From Venturia oleaginea (taxonomy: Eukaryota; Ascomycota; Dothideomycetes; Venturiales; Venturiaceae): a stretch of 64,000 bases of DNA. The stretch is taken from assembly GCA_013176395.1 (NCBI GenBank), contig JABMLP010000020.1, positions 62,001 through 126,000 of the forward strand, in the 5' to 3' direction. Positions 30,317-42,300 of the stretch are shown piece after piece (within the stretch, counting starts at the first letter, position 1; every line of letters begins with the position of its first letter). The translations under genes were made by a program, and so were the position numbers. The notes below the pieces were generated by a model. That model was given only the letters and a program-made list of their open reading frames with translations, was not told where the DNA came from and ran no database searches.

Positions 30317-31796
30317 TCACGTTTTACACGAGACGTTGAACGAGCAATTGATCAGGACGATTCTTGCCATAAAGACGTTCATCCAGATGCATGTATCTGC
30401 TTCACCTGCCCATACCATCCGAATGGGGCAAGGAACCTTCGACACCTTGTCCGACGATTAGACATCGCAGTCAATACGAAGCAAGCACGCAAATGGCATG
30501 AGAATTCGGGAAACGAGGAGGATCAACAGTAGAGAGGCCTCTGTTGAATCCTAATGAAGCGCCTCATTTTCTGAACGACCTTGGCACACCCAAGATGCTG
30601 GTCGAAGGAAAGATCGACGACGTACCAGCATGGGCCTTCATCGACACCGGTGCCGATAGGACTCTTCTAAGCGAAAAATTGGTCGACGAATGGAAACTAC
30701 CCGTACGGTCGAAACGGCATCCATATCCACTAACTATCGCTGATGGAAGACCTGTCGACTCCAATGGAGGCATGGTGATTTACGAAGCAGACGTTACCTT
30801 GTGGATACAAGGGAGGAAAGAACAGATTGTTCTAGACGTCACGAATATTGCAGACTCGGATTTGATCCTTGGTCTGCCATGGCTTAGAACTCACAATCCG
30901 CATATCGACTGGAGAACATTGACGCTTACGTTCCCAGACCAACGATATCCCGTGCAGGCTAGCATGCGCGCTAGAACACGGACAGCACAAAGACCTTTGG
31001 GGAAAGGGCCTACACACGTTGAAGTGGCATACTGCTATTGTCTCCAGACAGAGGAGGATAGGTCAGCGTTCCAAATTCCCCATGAGTACCAGGAATTTGC
31101 AAAACTTTTTAAAGAGGAATCGATCGAAGATTCTCTTCCACCACACCAACCATGGAATCATGAGATCACGCTCAAGAAAAATGAACAACCGAAGAAGTTC
31201 AAGGTCTATCCATTGAGGGAAGATCAGCTCGAAACCCTTCGTGAATATATCGAAGATTTCACGAAGAAGGGTTTCATCCGGGAGTCGAAGTCATCCGTCG
31301 GATATCCAGTTTTCTACGTACCCAAGCCCGATGGTTCGCAACGATTGTGTGTCGACTACCGACATCTGAATGAGGTTTCGGTGAAGAATGCGTACACGCT
31401 GCCTTTAATCCAGGAGTTGAGAGACAGACTCCAAGGAGCCAGATAGTTAACGAAATTCGATATTCCTGCGGCTTTTCATCGAATTAGGATTAAGGAAGGT
31501 GACGAGTGGAAGACAGCATTCCGCACTCGCCTTGGGCACTACGAATACCTTGCCATGCCCTTCGGCTTGACAAACGCCCCTGCGACGCTGCAAGACCATA
31601 TGAACAATGTGCTTCGCGAGCACTTAGACAAGTTTCTGTCTGTTTATATGGATGATATTTTGGTTTACTCTCGAATGTTGGAAGAACACGCCAAACACGT
31701 TCGAACTGTCCTCCGCGCACTACAGATATTTAACTTACGGCTGAAACCCTCGAAAAGCGAATTCCACAAGCAACGAATCAAGTTCGTTGGATGTTT

Positions 31797-33700
31797 TTAA
31801 CGTTTTCCTTTCCTTTCTTGTAAAGGATATGGAAGTTGTAAGATGACAGTTCTTCTGACCATCTTAGTTGCCGTCGATTCAATTCCTTTGTCGTCGTGAA
31901 ATTCCGCAGATTCTTGTGGTCGGAATACACAGTGATCTTGTGTTTCGCTCCTTCAAGATAATGCTTCCAGTGCTTGAAGGCATCAACTATGGCCATGAGT
32001 TCCTTGTCTGAAGTGGAGTAGTTGATTTCTGCTTTCAGAAATTTTCGTGCGTGGTAAGCTACTGGTCTAAGCTTTCCATCTGAATCGGGTTGGCTGAGGC
32101 ATGCTCCGAGGGCTCGATCGGACGCATCCGCCTCGACTGTGGCTGGTTTTTCTGAGTCAAACAGTTGCAGAATGGGTGGTGTTGTTAACCGTATCTTGAG
32201 TGCGTCAAAGGCCTTTTGCGCATGCTCGTTCCATTCGAAGGTAATCCCCTTCTTCATCAATTCCGTGAGGGGTTCTGCAACTTCGGAAAAGCTTTCGATG
32301 AATTGTCGATAATAATTCGCGAAGGCGTGAAATGACTGTACTCCTTTGACGTTCGAAGGTACCGGCCAATCGCGGACCTTCTGGTAAATTTCCGGGTCCA
32401 TCTCAAGTCCATCTTGAGAGACAAAACATCCAACGAACTTGATTCGTTGCTTATGGAATTCCCTTTTCGATGGTTTCAGCCGCAAGTTAAATATCTGTAG
32501 TGCGCGGAGGACGGTTCGAACGTGATTGGCGTGTTCTTCGAACGTTCGATAGCAAACCAAAATGTCATCCATATAAACAGACACAAACTTGTCTAAGTGC
32601 TCGCGAAGCACATTGTTCATATAGGCTTGCAGCGTCGCAGGGGCGTTTGTCAAACCAAAGGGCATGACAAGGTATTCGTATTGCTCAAGGTGAGTGCGGA
32701 ATGCTGTCTTCCACTCGTCACCTTTCTTAATCCTAATTCGATGAAAAGCCGCAGGAATATCGAATTTCGTGAATCATCTGGCTCCTTGGAGTCTGTCCCT
32801 CAACTCCTGGATTAAAGGCAGCGTGTACGCATTCTTCACCGAAATCTCATTTAGATGTCGGTAATCGACACACAATCGTTGTGAACCATCGGGCTTGGGT
32901 ACGTAGAAAACTGAATATCCGGCGGGTGACTTCGACTCCCGGATGAACTTCTTCGTGAAATCGTCGATATATTCACGAAGGGTTTCAAGCTGATCTTCCC
33001 TCAATGGGTAGATCTTGAACTTCTTTGGTTGTTCATTATTCTTGAGCTTGATCTCATGATCCCATGGTTGGTGTGGTGGAAGAGAATCTTCGATCGATTT
33101 CCTTTTAAAAAGTTCTGCAAATTCCTGGTACCCATGGGGAATTTGGAACACTGACCTATCCTCCTCTGTCTGGAGACGATAGCAGTATGCCACTTCAACG
33201 TGTGTAGGCCTTTTCCCCAAAGGTCTTTGTGCTGTCCGTGTTCTAGCGCGCATGCTAGCCTGCACGGGATATCGTTGGTCTGGGAACGTGAGCGTCAATG
33301 TTCTCCAGTCGATATGCGGATTGTGAGTTCGAAGCCACGGCAGACCAAGGATCAAATCCGAGTCTCCAATATTCGTGACGTCTAGAACAATCTGTTCTTT
33401 CCTCCCTTGTATCCACAAGATTATGTCTGTTTCGTAGATCACCATGCCTCCATTGAAGTTGACAGGTCTTCCATCAGCGATAGTTAGTGGATATGGATGC
33501 CGTTTCGACCGTACGGGTAGTTTCCATTCGTCGACCAATTTCTCGCTTAGAAGATTCCTATCGGCACCAGTGTCGATGAAGGCCCATGCTGGTACGTCGT
33601 CGATCTTTCCTTCGACCAGCATCTTGGATGTACCAAGGTTGTTCAGAAAATGAGGCGCTTCATTAGGATTCAACAGGGGCCTCTCTACTGTTGATCCTCC
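31797..33700 (-). pseudogene. A-like pol remnant, minus strand
   Basis: Protease (FIDTGADRNLL), RT and RNase H regions are readable with damage. TGA at 32774-32776 replaces the Trp of GAKWFTKFD, one Gly codon is lost in FTKKFIRES (frame kept), and the frame then continues with MPFGLTNAPATL, YMDDILVC, VEADASDRALG and KELMAIVDAF to 31800. It is about 90 percent similar by eye to the intact pol at 22643-26269. Not functional. Confidence 0.85.
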
Positions 33701-35284
33701 TCGTTTCCCGAATTCTCATGCCATTTGCGTGCTTGCTTTGTTTTGACTGCGATGTCCAATCGTCGGACAAGGTGTCGAAGGTTCCTTGCCCCATTCGGAT
33801 GGTATGGGCAGGTGAAGTCAAGGCATGCATTTGGATAGACGTCTTTGCACTGAGAATCGTCCTGATCAATTGCTCGTTCAACGTCTCGTGTCAAACGTGA
33901 GAGCCGGAAGGTCATAAACTCTAGATCTTCCTTCGATTCTCCTTCGTTGGAGTTGTCTTCTACTGTAGACTCACTGTCGTCGCCCGACATAGACTGTAGA
34001 GATTCGTTTTCGTTTGGTGTAGACCAACTCCCGGAAATGGCTGGCAACTCTTGGAGTATTTCTCCAAGATCTTTCATTTCCTGGTGCTGAGGTAAATCGC
34101 ATTCCTCATACTCGCAGCAATTCATAGATGAGTGTCTGTGGTGGACGTGCTGTACATCTTGTACTGATGTTTGGGATTTTCATCATCTTCCTGAGGGTCG
34201 TATTGTTGACTTCCTTTTCGTGAACCCAGTGGAATTCCCAATCTGGTTCTCCTGGGTCTTCCTCGGACTTGTGCTCCCACAGTGGGCATTCTTTGACTTT
34301 GTACCAGTTCGATGGAATCATCCAGTGAAGATCGTGTTCCGGATTCTTTCTCATGCTTGGGTATCTGCTGATAACTTTGACAGCAGCCATTGTATTCCCA
34401 ACCCCGAATTGGTTTGTGCCATACTCTGCTTTTGGCAATACCAACTGAGTGCCATAAAGACCGGGTGAGCTAGATGACGAACTCATCATAGCGAGATGTC
34501 CTTTGACATTGCCGTTACCTTGGTAACCTCCTCTATCCCGAGGGTAGTATTCGGAGCTCTGCTTCTCGGATAGGTGTACTTTGCAGTCGTCCTCATAACA
34601 AGCCGTCCAGCTCAGTATGTTGTGGATTGGCGGTACTGACGCATCGGATTGTAAAGCCTTGAGGTGTTCTGAGCCCATGGGTGAGTTTCCGAATCGTTGT
34701 CCCTGATTCGTGAAACGTCCAGTGTTGTTCTTTTTGGGCTTTCTGACCTGTACCTTTCTTGGATCCACGTGGAGCGCTCTGAATCTTGTCGAGCTCCATT
34801 GGCTGCGGTTCGTATGAATCAACTCAAACACCTATATTCGCACGACTGTTGTTTCCATGTCCTCGATAAGAACTAACTCCCTTCCTCTGAAGTTTTCTTT
34901 CGAATAGGCGGTTATCAATCTTGATTGACGTTCCAATCATCGAGTACAGGCTCTGAGGCTGAGTTTCCTTCTGTAAGAGTTCAACCCTCAAAGGTGTTTC
35001 GCAAGTGAGAGAAGACTGCTTGTATTTCAAAGTATCTAAGTACAGAGAAGAAAGTGTAAATACAGGAAGGATAGCTCGTATATATAATCCTCCTCTTACA
35101 ATAGATCCTTCTAGAAAGTATCTTTAAATGGAAACGTGACAGCTTGCAAAATAGAACATGGCAGCTTGCGAAATAGAACATGACAGCTTGCAGAATAACA
35201 AGAGAACAATTGGAAATCCAGTCATGGATAAGCTAGAGAGAAGGATTCCATCCCTTAAGACCTTCCGACTGATTTCATCCTTGA
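33685..35284 (-). pseudogene. A-like gag remnant split by a solo LTR
   Basis: Contains SMIGTSIKIDNRLFERKLQRKG, the ELDKIQSAPRGSKKGTGQK block, the ILSWTACYEDDCKVH motif, CPLWEHKSEEDPGEP and DFTCPYHPNGARNL. The CCHC knuckle is lost by a deletion between GTGQK and KPKKNNTGRF. The gag frame changes at least twice. A nearly identical copy without the solo LTR lies at 57666-58424 on the plus strand. Confidence 0.85.
34972..35260 (-). repeat. Solo LTR of family B in A-like gag, CCTTC target duplication
   Basis: 289 bp, TGTAAGAG at its left edge and CCCTTAAGA at its right (family consensus CCCTTAACA). CCTTC flanks both sides (34967-34971, 35261-35265). The paralogous segment at 57686-57690 has a single GAAGG and no LTR, i.e. 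the empty site. It has three 22-bp repeat units where the full-length B LTR has five. Confidence 0.92.
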
Positions 35285-35689
35285 CAGTCTGCTCTGCAAC
35301 CCTTATTACTAAGGACGGAGCTCCTAGGGACTATGAAGGTCAAGGGTATTGAATCTCTCTTCCTAACTCTTTCTTTCCTCAGCTTATTACAGCTTCAACT
35401 CCTAAGACTACGCTGTCTTAGGATGACCTCTGATTTCCTCTTTGTAAATTTTGCGAAAATTTACTGTGGATTAGCCCTTATAGTTGGCCCTTGCTTCTTG
35501 GAGATTCTAGCACCTTCTAGAAAATCTCAGCTTGAATTCTCTTGAATTCCCTTTTTGTTTGGCCCTTGAGGTTGGCTCTTGAGGTTGGTCTTTGAGGTTG
35601 GCCCTTGCTTCTTGGGTTAGGACAAGTGTTCTCTTCTTGAAATTCCTTTTTGTTTGGCCCTTGAGGTTGGCCCTTGCTTCTTGGGTTAG

Positions 35690-35891
35690 GTGTCCTCTTT
35701 AGGACCTTGACTCTACAGGCTCTTTCTGAGAGTACTGAAATGGCTGGGGTGTCCTCTTTAGGACCTTGACTCTGCAGGCTCGTCCTGAGAGTACTGAAAA
35801 TGGCTTGAGTGTCCTCTTTAGGACCTTGACTCTACAGGCTCTTCCTGAGAGTACTGAAATGGCTTGGGTGTCCTCTTTAGGACCTTGACTC
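35690..35891 (-). repeat. About 60-bp tandem repeats, three units plus a partial one
   Basis: Units carrying GTCCTCTTTAGGACCTTGAC and TCCTGAGAGTACTGAAA, the same repeat family as 56897-57255 but in opposite orientation and with fewer units. Confidence 0.88.
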
Positions 35892-36070
35892 ACTAACAGG
35901 ATTGACCTGGGAGTACTTTCAACTTGTGGGTGTCACTTTGGACGTTGTTGATATCCCTTCGCAAAGGACAAGTTTCAACAACTCTCAATCTTCGACGTTC
36001 GTGATTACTACACAATGAGAAGATGTAGCATCCGTCCTAGGTTATGAGGTACCTAGCAAACTCTTTCTCA

Positions 36071-36154
36071 ATGCCTCGCTCAATGGAGGGCTTTCTCAGT
36101 GCCTCGCTCGATGGAGGGCTTTCTCGGTACCTCGCTCGACGGAGGGCTTTCTCT
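36071..36154. repeat. Three 28-bp tandem repeats in the leader
   Basis: Units of 28 bp containing CCTCGCTCGATGGAGGGCTT begin at about 36073, 36101 and 36129, with one or two differences each. Confidence 0.85.
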
Positions 36155-36224
36155 TTGCTCTGACGATTGCTGCAGAGACTCTCTCTTACTGTCAGCAAGA
36201 GGTATTGGTGCGGTACTTAGATAA

Positions 36225-36504
36225 TGTAAGAGTTCAACCCTCAAAGGTGTTTCGCAAGTGAGGGAAGACAGCTTATATTTCAAGTATCTAAGTACAGAGA
36301 AGAAAGTGTAAGTGTAGGAAGGACGACTAGTATATATGTCCTCCGTATAAGAAAAAAGGACATGCTGTCCAGACAAGTATGGAAAGGAATAGAAATACAT
36401 GTGAAACAATCCTCAAGCAATCCCTGCTAGGCGCACGTGAAAGACTACCAGGTAGTGCTAAGAATCCATCCAGGATAAGTTGAGAAAGGATCTATCCTTT
36501 GACA
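36225..36504 (-). repeat. LTR of the chimeric A-like element (280 bp)
   Basis: Borders TGTAAGAG...TTTGACA in plus orientation. The half next to 36225 is nearly the same as the R/U5 part of family B LTRs, while the other half (U3) differs. The plus-strand GTACTTAGATA at 36213-36223 complements TATCTAAGTAC at 36285-36295, reproducing the 11-nt self-priming arrangement. Confidence 0.8.
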
Positions 36505-39148
36505 CAAGGGCTGGATACGCGCCAGCAACTCACCAGCGGCAGCCCCAGTCTTATTTATAAGGAAACCAGGTGGAGGCATTCGGATGTGTGTAGACTATCG
36601 GGCACTGAATCGAATCACTCGATCGGACCGCTACCCATTGCCACTAATCCGAGAAACCCTACGAAATCTAGCAACAGCGCGTTGGTACACCAAACTTGAC
36701 GTCAGAGCGGCATTTCATCGGCTCCGCATCAAGCACGGCGATGAGTGGAAAACGGCTTTTCGCACTCGATTTGGACTATTCGAATGGCTAGTTACCCCCT
36801 TCGGACTAGCTGGCGCACCCGCGAGCTTTCAACGATACATCAACGGAGTCCTACGGGAATCCCTAGATATCTGCTGTTCAGCCTACATGGACGATGTCTT
36901 GATATGGAGCGACGGCGACTATCTGGATCACATGGTTAAGGTTAACCAAATTCTTGCCAAGCTCAAGACTGCTGGACTTCGGCTAGACTTAAGCAAGTGC
37001 GAGTTTGCTGTTCAGGAGATCAAATATCTGGGGTTCATTATCACTGCAGGAGAAGGGATCAAAGTCGACCCAGAGAAAGTTGCCGCGATTAAAGAATGGG
37101 AGGCTCCAGTCAATGTCACAGGCGTACGCTCCTTCCTAGGCTTTGCAAATTTCTACCGAGACTTCATCGACAACTTCTCAGAGCTCTCCGACCCCTTAAT
37201 CAAGTTAACACGGAAGGCCGTCGCTTTTGTCTGGAACAAAGAACATGAGAACGCCTTTCAAGTCTTGAAGGAGCTATTCATCTCCGCCCCAATACTGGCT
37301 CACTGGAATCCAGACCTGGATACGGTACTCGAGTGCGACTGCTCTGGCTACGCGCTGGGAGGCACGTTGTCGCAGAAGGATATGAAAGGAAAACTACGAC
37401 CAGTAGCATACTTCTCCCGCAAGCTCACTGCGGCTGAATGTAACTACGAGATCCACGATAAAGAATTACTGGCAGTAATCAAGTCCATTGAACACTGGAG
37501 AGGAGAACTACGCAGTGTTGCAGCACCTTTCAAAGTCCTTACCGATCACAAGAATCTCCGCTACTTTATGACAGCGCAGCGTTTGTCAGAGAGACAAGCA
37601 AGATGGTCGCTAATTCTATCTGAGTACCAATTCCAGCTGGAATTTCGCGCCGGAAAACTAGCGCAAAGACCAGACGCACTATCAAGAAGACATCAAGATA
37701 TGCCACATGACAAGAACGACGAGAGACTACAAGGGCGAGTGGCCCAGTTGATCAAGGACGAATGGCTTCCTCCTCTTTCCGAGAGGACGACCGAAACAAT
37801 CGCAATACAAGCCCTTATCTGCCCAGTCAATACACCGAATACATCCAATAGTACATGGGACGTTATACGGGAGCCCCAGCAAAATACTGGACTGGACGGT
37901 CGACACCAGCTGACTGCCGAAAACGGTCAACACCGGTCCACTACTAGGTACGGTCAAAACCGGTCAGTTGCAAAAGGATGCGATCTTTTCGAGAAACCAG
38001 AGTTACAACTTCTCTGGGATCGCGCAATAGCAGAGGACCAATCCTACGAAGCTATTCATACGGCTATAGTTACTGGCGAACGTTCCTTTCCTCCAGAGCT
38101 CAAGTTGTCGGTACAGCTACCCGAATGCGAAGTAGACGACCACGGCGCGGTCACGAGAAGAGGGATCCTATGGGTACCAGATTGGGAACCGCTGCGAACA
38201 ACGCTGGTCCAACAAACTCACGATTCCCATGTTACTGGACACCCAGGGAGAGATAGCACGCTTGCGATTCTATCCAGAAGTTTCTTTTGGTCCCAACAAT
38301 ACAAGACAGTCCGGCAGTTTGTACGTAATTGCGACGTATGTGGGAGAACAGGAATATGGCGTGATAAGAAGCGAGGTCTTCTGAAACCACTTCCAATCCC
38401 GGCCCGCTTCCACAGCGAGCTATCAATCGATTTCATGACTGGTTTGCCCGCGGAGGAAAACGGCCCAAAATACCTCATGGTTATCACAGATCGCCTCCTC
38501 AAAAGTGTTACGTTGGAGGCTATGACTACAATGAGCGCCAAAGAGTGCGCGAAAAGAGGCAGCAATTGGACAGGTCGTTTTTGGAGGAAGCTTTGCGAAC
38601 TTACAAAGATTGAGCAGAGACTCTCTACAGCCTTTCATCCACAGACCGATGGCGCGACCGAGCGTATGAACCAGGAAGTTCTACGCTATCTCCGCGCCTT
38701 CATCGCATACTCCCAACTAGACTGGCCAACGCTACTACCTACGGCTATGTTAGCACTGAACAATCGTGACTCTTCAGTCACAGGGATGAGTCCATTCTAT
38801 CTAACCCACGGCTACCATGCGGAACCAATCCAGAAAGTACAACGAATCTCACCCAGTAACTCACCAACAGCCGATGCCGAGACCTTTGTGCAACGAATAG
38901 AAGAGACACAAGAATATGCACAGGCAGCGATGGCCTGGTCCCAGCAGAAGATGGAGAACGACGCCAACAGGTCACGTCAAGCTGCCGAAACGTTAAAAAA
39001 GGGCGACAAAGTCTGGTTGAACCTTAGGAATATCAATACTCCGCAGCTATCAAAGAAACTGTCGTGGACGCAAGCCAAATACACTGTCGAGAACCAGATC
39101 TCCCCGATGGTATACGAGCTGGCTGACCTGCCAAGTGGTATCCATAAC

Positions 39149-39316
39149 TGTTGAAGTATGAAAGTTGAGTAACAAGTGTATTGAGGGTGAGATCCGGAGG
39201 ATCTCAGCTATATAGTAATACACTAAGCCCAATTGGGCAGTAAACAAACTCCAGTGACAGAGAGTAGCCACGCTGGCGCAGGTGGAGGCAATAGCATGAG
39301 GATACTCCTTCCAACA
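39149..39316 (-). repeat. 3' LTR of Copia (168 bp)
   Basis: TGTTGAAG...TTCCAACA, same sequence as 43791-43958. Confidence 0.95.
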
Positions 39317-39365
39317 GTCCCCCGAATCCGAACGATGTTCCTCCCATCAGTGCCAGTCCCCCCAT

Positions 39366-42300
39366 TCATGGCGCAGTAGTTGCACAAATACGGCCTCGGA
39401 GGTTATCCAGGAGGGGTCGTGGTAGTGATTTAGTACCAATGTCGGCGAGGTTGTCAGCGGAGCAGACATGCTCGATGGCGTAGTCACCCAGGACGAATCG
39501 CTCCCGGACGAAGTGGTAGTGAACGTTGATATGTTTAGAACGATTGCTGATCCTGTGGTCCTTGATGAGCGACAGGGCGGGCTCGTTGTTAACCATGAGC
39601 CAACAGTTGGGGTACTTGGCGTGACCCATAAGCTCCTTGATGGTCTGGCGCGACCACACGAGGTGGCTGGCGGCGTGGGATGATGCCATGTACTCGGCTT
39701 CACAAGTGCTCCTTGCCACGCATGACTGACGCTTTGAAGACCATGAGACTGTCGTTCCACCGACCTTCATGAGGTAACCAGAGAAGGACTTGGAGTTGTC
39801 TGGGTCAGACCCGAAAGACGCATCTGAGAACATGACGAGCGTAGGAATGGACGCGGTCCGCGCTGCAGAGCGATCAGACGGCGCAGGAGATCGTACGTCA
39901 AGTTCAACAGCTCGGGTGGCTTGAATGTAACGTAGAGTCTGGTAAGCCATCTTCAGATGCAGGTCTGATGGGTTGGAGTTGTATGAACCCAGCATGCTGA
40001 CCGTGTAGGACAGGTCTGGGCGACTGACGATGGCAAGGAAGTTGATCGAGCCGATGATGGATTGATACAGTTTCTGGCGATCAAGGTCCACTGAGTCGGT
40101 TGACCTTGGTGGGAACGAGTTAGGGTCAAGCGGTGTGTGGCGCCCATTACAATCATCCATGCCGTAGCGCCGCAATATCGCTGCGATGTGCCACGAAGCA
40201 ATAGCGATGATGAGACGCAGACTGTCGTAGCGCACCACTGGGGAATATGTGTCGTCAAAATCCACCCCAGGACGTTGTGAGAAGCCTTGTGCCACCAGGC
40301 GGGCTTTGCGCTTGACGACCTTTCCATGCTCGTCGCGCTTGATGTCAACGACCCAGCGTGTGCCAACGAGCTTGAGGTTTGGCGGAGGATTGTGTTCCAT
40401 CACCCATGTGCCATTGTCAAGATGTGCTTGGATTTCTTTGTTGATCGGTGTAACCCACAAAGGGGAGTTAGGGGCGTTGACAGCTTCATTGAACGTGCGA
40501 GGTATCTCGTGGTCGATGTCTGCCTTGGTGACGCAAGCCACAGCGTGCGCCATGTTCTCATCATCTGGCGCAAGCATGTCTTCCAAAGCCAATGACGCTT
40601 CAGCGTTGTCTGCGGCTTTGCGTGAAGGTTTAGCAACTCGTTTGGAGCGTCGGAGCTCGACTGGATCAGACAGGTCCTGTGACGGTCGCGTCTCCCTTCG
40701 AGTTCCTCTTGCTCCAGCGCCGGGTGCAGAGGTGAGTGGAGCGGAGCGCGTGTGTTGTCCATTGTCTGCGCTGGGCTGCACAGGCGTTGGCGCAGGCTGA
40801 TCGTACGAGTGGTCCAAAGGTACCCCAGCTTCAAGCCGGGATGGGGTGTACGCTGTCGTCGTGGACCACGTTGGTGATGTAGGAGGTGTGGCAAAAGTGT
40901 CCCCCGACGGCCGACGATCTTTGTTTTGAGGCCGTCTTGGAGATGTAGAGACTGGTTCAGCAGCTGGTATCTCATTCTCCGCCACAGGTTGGAAATACGG
41001 CGCAGTCTGAGACCTTGAGAAAGGCTCAAAGCGCAGGTTGCGAGTTTCCATGATGACATGACGCGATGGGATGTAGATCCTCGCAGTTTTGGTGTTGCGC
41101 CCATACCCAACGAAGATGCCTTCCTCCGCTCTATGCAAGAGCTTGGAGCCAGGCTTGCGAGCTTCTACAGGTATGTGAGCGAAGATTTTGGAGCCGAATG
41201 GGTGCAGATGCTTGATGGATGGTTTCGCGCCAATGAGTAATTCATGCGGCGTACGACCCAGTTTGTCAGCAGCGTGAGGGGATATGTTCTTGAGGAAATT
41301 GGCTGTCTGCACAGCCTCACCCCAAAGGAACAGCTGACTGTCAGTAGGGATCATTGATCGAGCGATCTGAATGATGGACTGATTCCACCGTTCTGCGACG
41401 CCATTGAGCTCATGATGGTAAGGTGGGACCATGTCATGTTGTATGCCCATGCGCCGAAGGTCCTGGGCAGCGGCGCGGTATTCGCCGCCGTTGTCAGACT
41501 TGAAGCGTTTTACCGTAGAGCTGTGTATGTGGATGTTTGCAGTACTCATCTGAGCGTTGTATTGAGTATTGGCGAAGGCGATGAATTCGCGGATCGCCTG
41601 GGGGCCATCAGACTTCAGCTTAAGAAGCTTGATCCAGGAGTAGCGAGTTGCTTGGCAGATGAAGGATATGAAGTAACGCGCGCCTCCAAGGCTTGGGCGA
41701 GGAAACTTCCCTGACAAGTCTGAGTGTATGACTTCGAGCGGCTTGATGGTGCGCGCCAGTACTGGTGGGGATGGCGCAGGCCGCTGTCGCTTGGACTTGC
41801 TGAGGGAGCACATGTCGCAGTGGAAGTCATGAGGTTTCGCCGGTACCAGGTGCCCATCATTGTATATCCTTGCAGGGTTTGGGACGTGAAGATGACCGAC
41901 TGAGTGATGAAACTCCGTATACGATGAGAAGCATGCAGTCTTCTGCGCCAGTGTTGGCCAAGATGGTGCACTGACGGTTGCAGCAGGTGCGGTCTCGGTT
42001 TTGTGTAGTGACGATTTGCGCGTCAGGTCTCGGTTAGTTGGCGCGTGGGATTCGGTCGAGGCAACGTGCGCTGTGGGTTTCGTTTTAGTTTGGATTTGTA
42101 CAACGCCGTCCGCGTGCCGTGCCCACAGTACCGTGGCGCCGTTGCGCGTGAGGAAGATGTCGTTTGCTTTGCCGTGCAATTCGAGGTTGTGATGGTGACG
42201 GACATAACTCCAGGAGAAGAGCCGTGTACCATAGAGCTCGCTACTGTAGAGGACGTTGGTCAGTTCGACGATCTTGGTGGATCTGTCAGGCATTCTGCAG

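Larger units (their letters stand above)
28675..31796 (+). pseudogene. Decayed A-like chromovirus copy, plus strand (gag end, protease, RT start)
   Basis: The gag piece KFMTFRLSRFTR starts at the outer edge of element A's LTR, is split by a 1.6-kb insertion, and resumes as RDVERAIDQDD through the HPNGARNLRHLVRRLDIAV block. Pol follows: protease FIDTGADRT, the RT fingers (RLCVDYRHLN), a stop TAG at 31444-31446 where the intact element has Trp (GAKWFTKFD), then YMDDILVYS. At KFVGCF (31796) homology stops and flips to the other strand. No gag N-terminus, RNase H or integrase remain. Confidence 0.85.
31797..36504 (-). mobile_element. Decayed A-like chromovirus with B-type LTR and leader (chimeric, 3'-truncated)
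   Basis: In minus-strand order: 5' LTR (36504-36225), self-priming site, 28-bp and 60-bp tandem repeats, a leader closely matching that of family B, then gag of family A beginning in mid-gene (after the DEISRK motif), protease and RT/RNase H of family A down to YKKGKENV at about 31800. The gag N-terminus, integrase and 3' LTR are absent. A solo LTR sits in gag. It inserted at or recombined with the pol gene of element C at 36504/36505. Confidence 0.75.

Noticed and set aside
40249..40800. 183-codon antisense frame in the Copia gene
   Set aside because: Lies fully inside the coding region opposite conserved Pol segments; low-complexity translation without motifs, unlike the zinc-cluster frame in element A.
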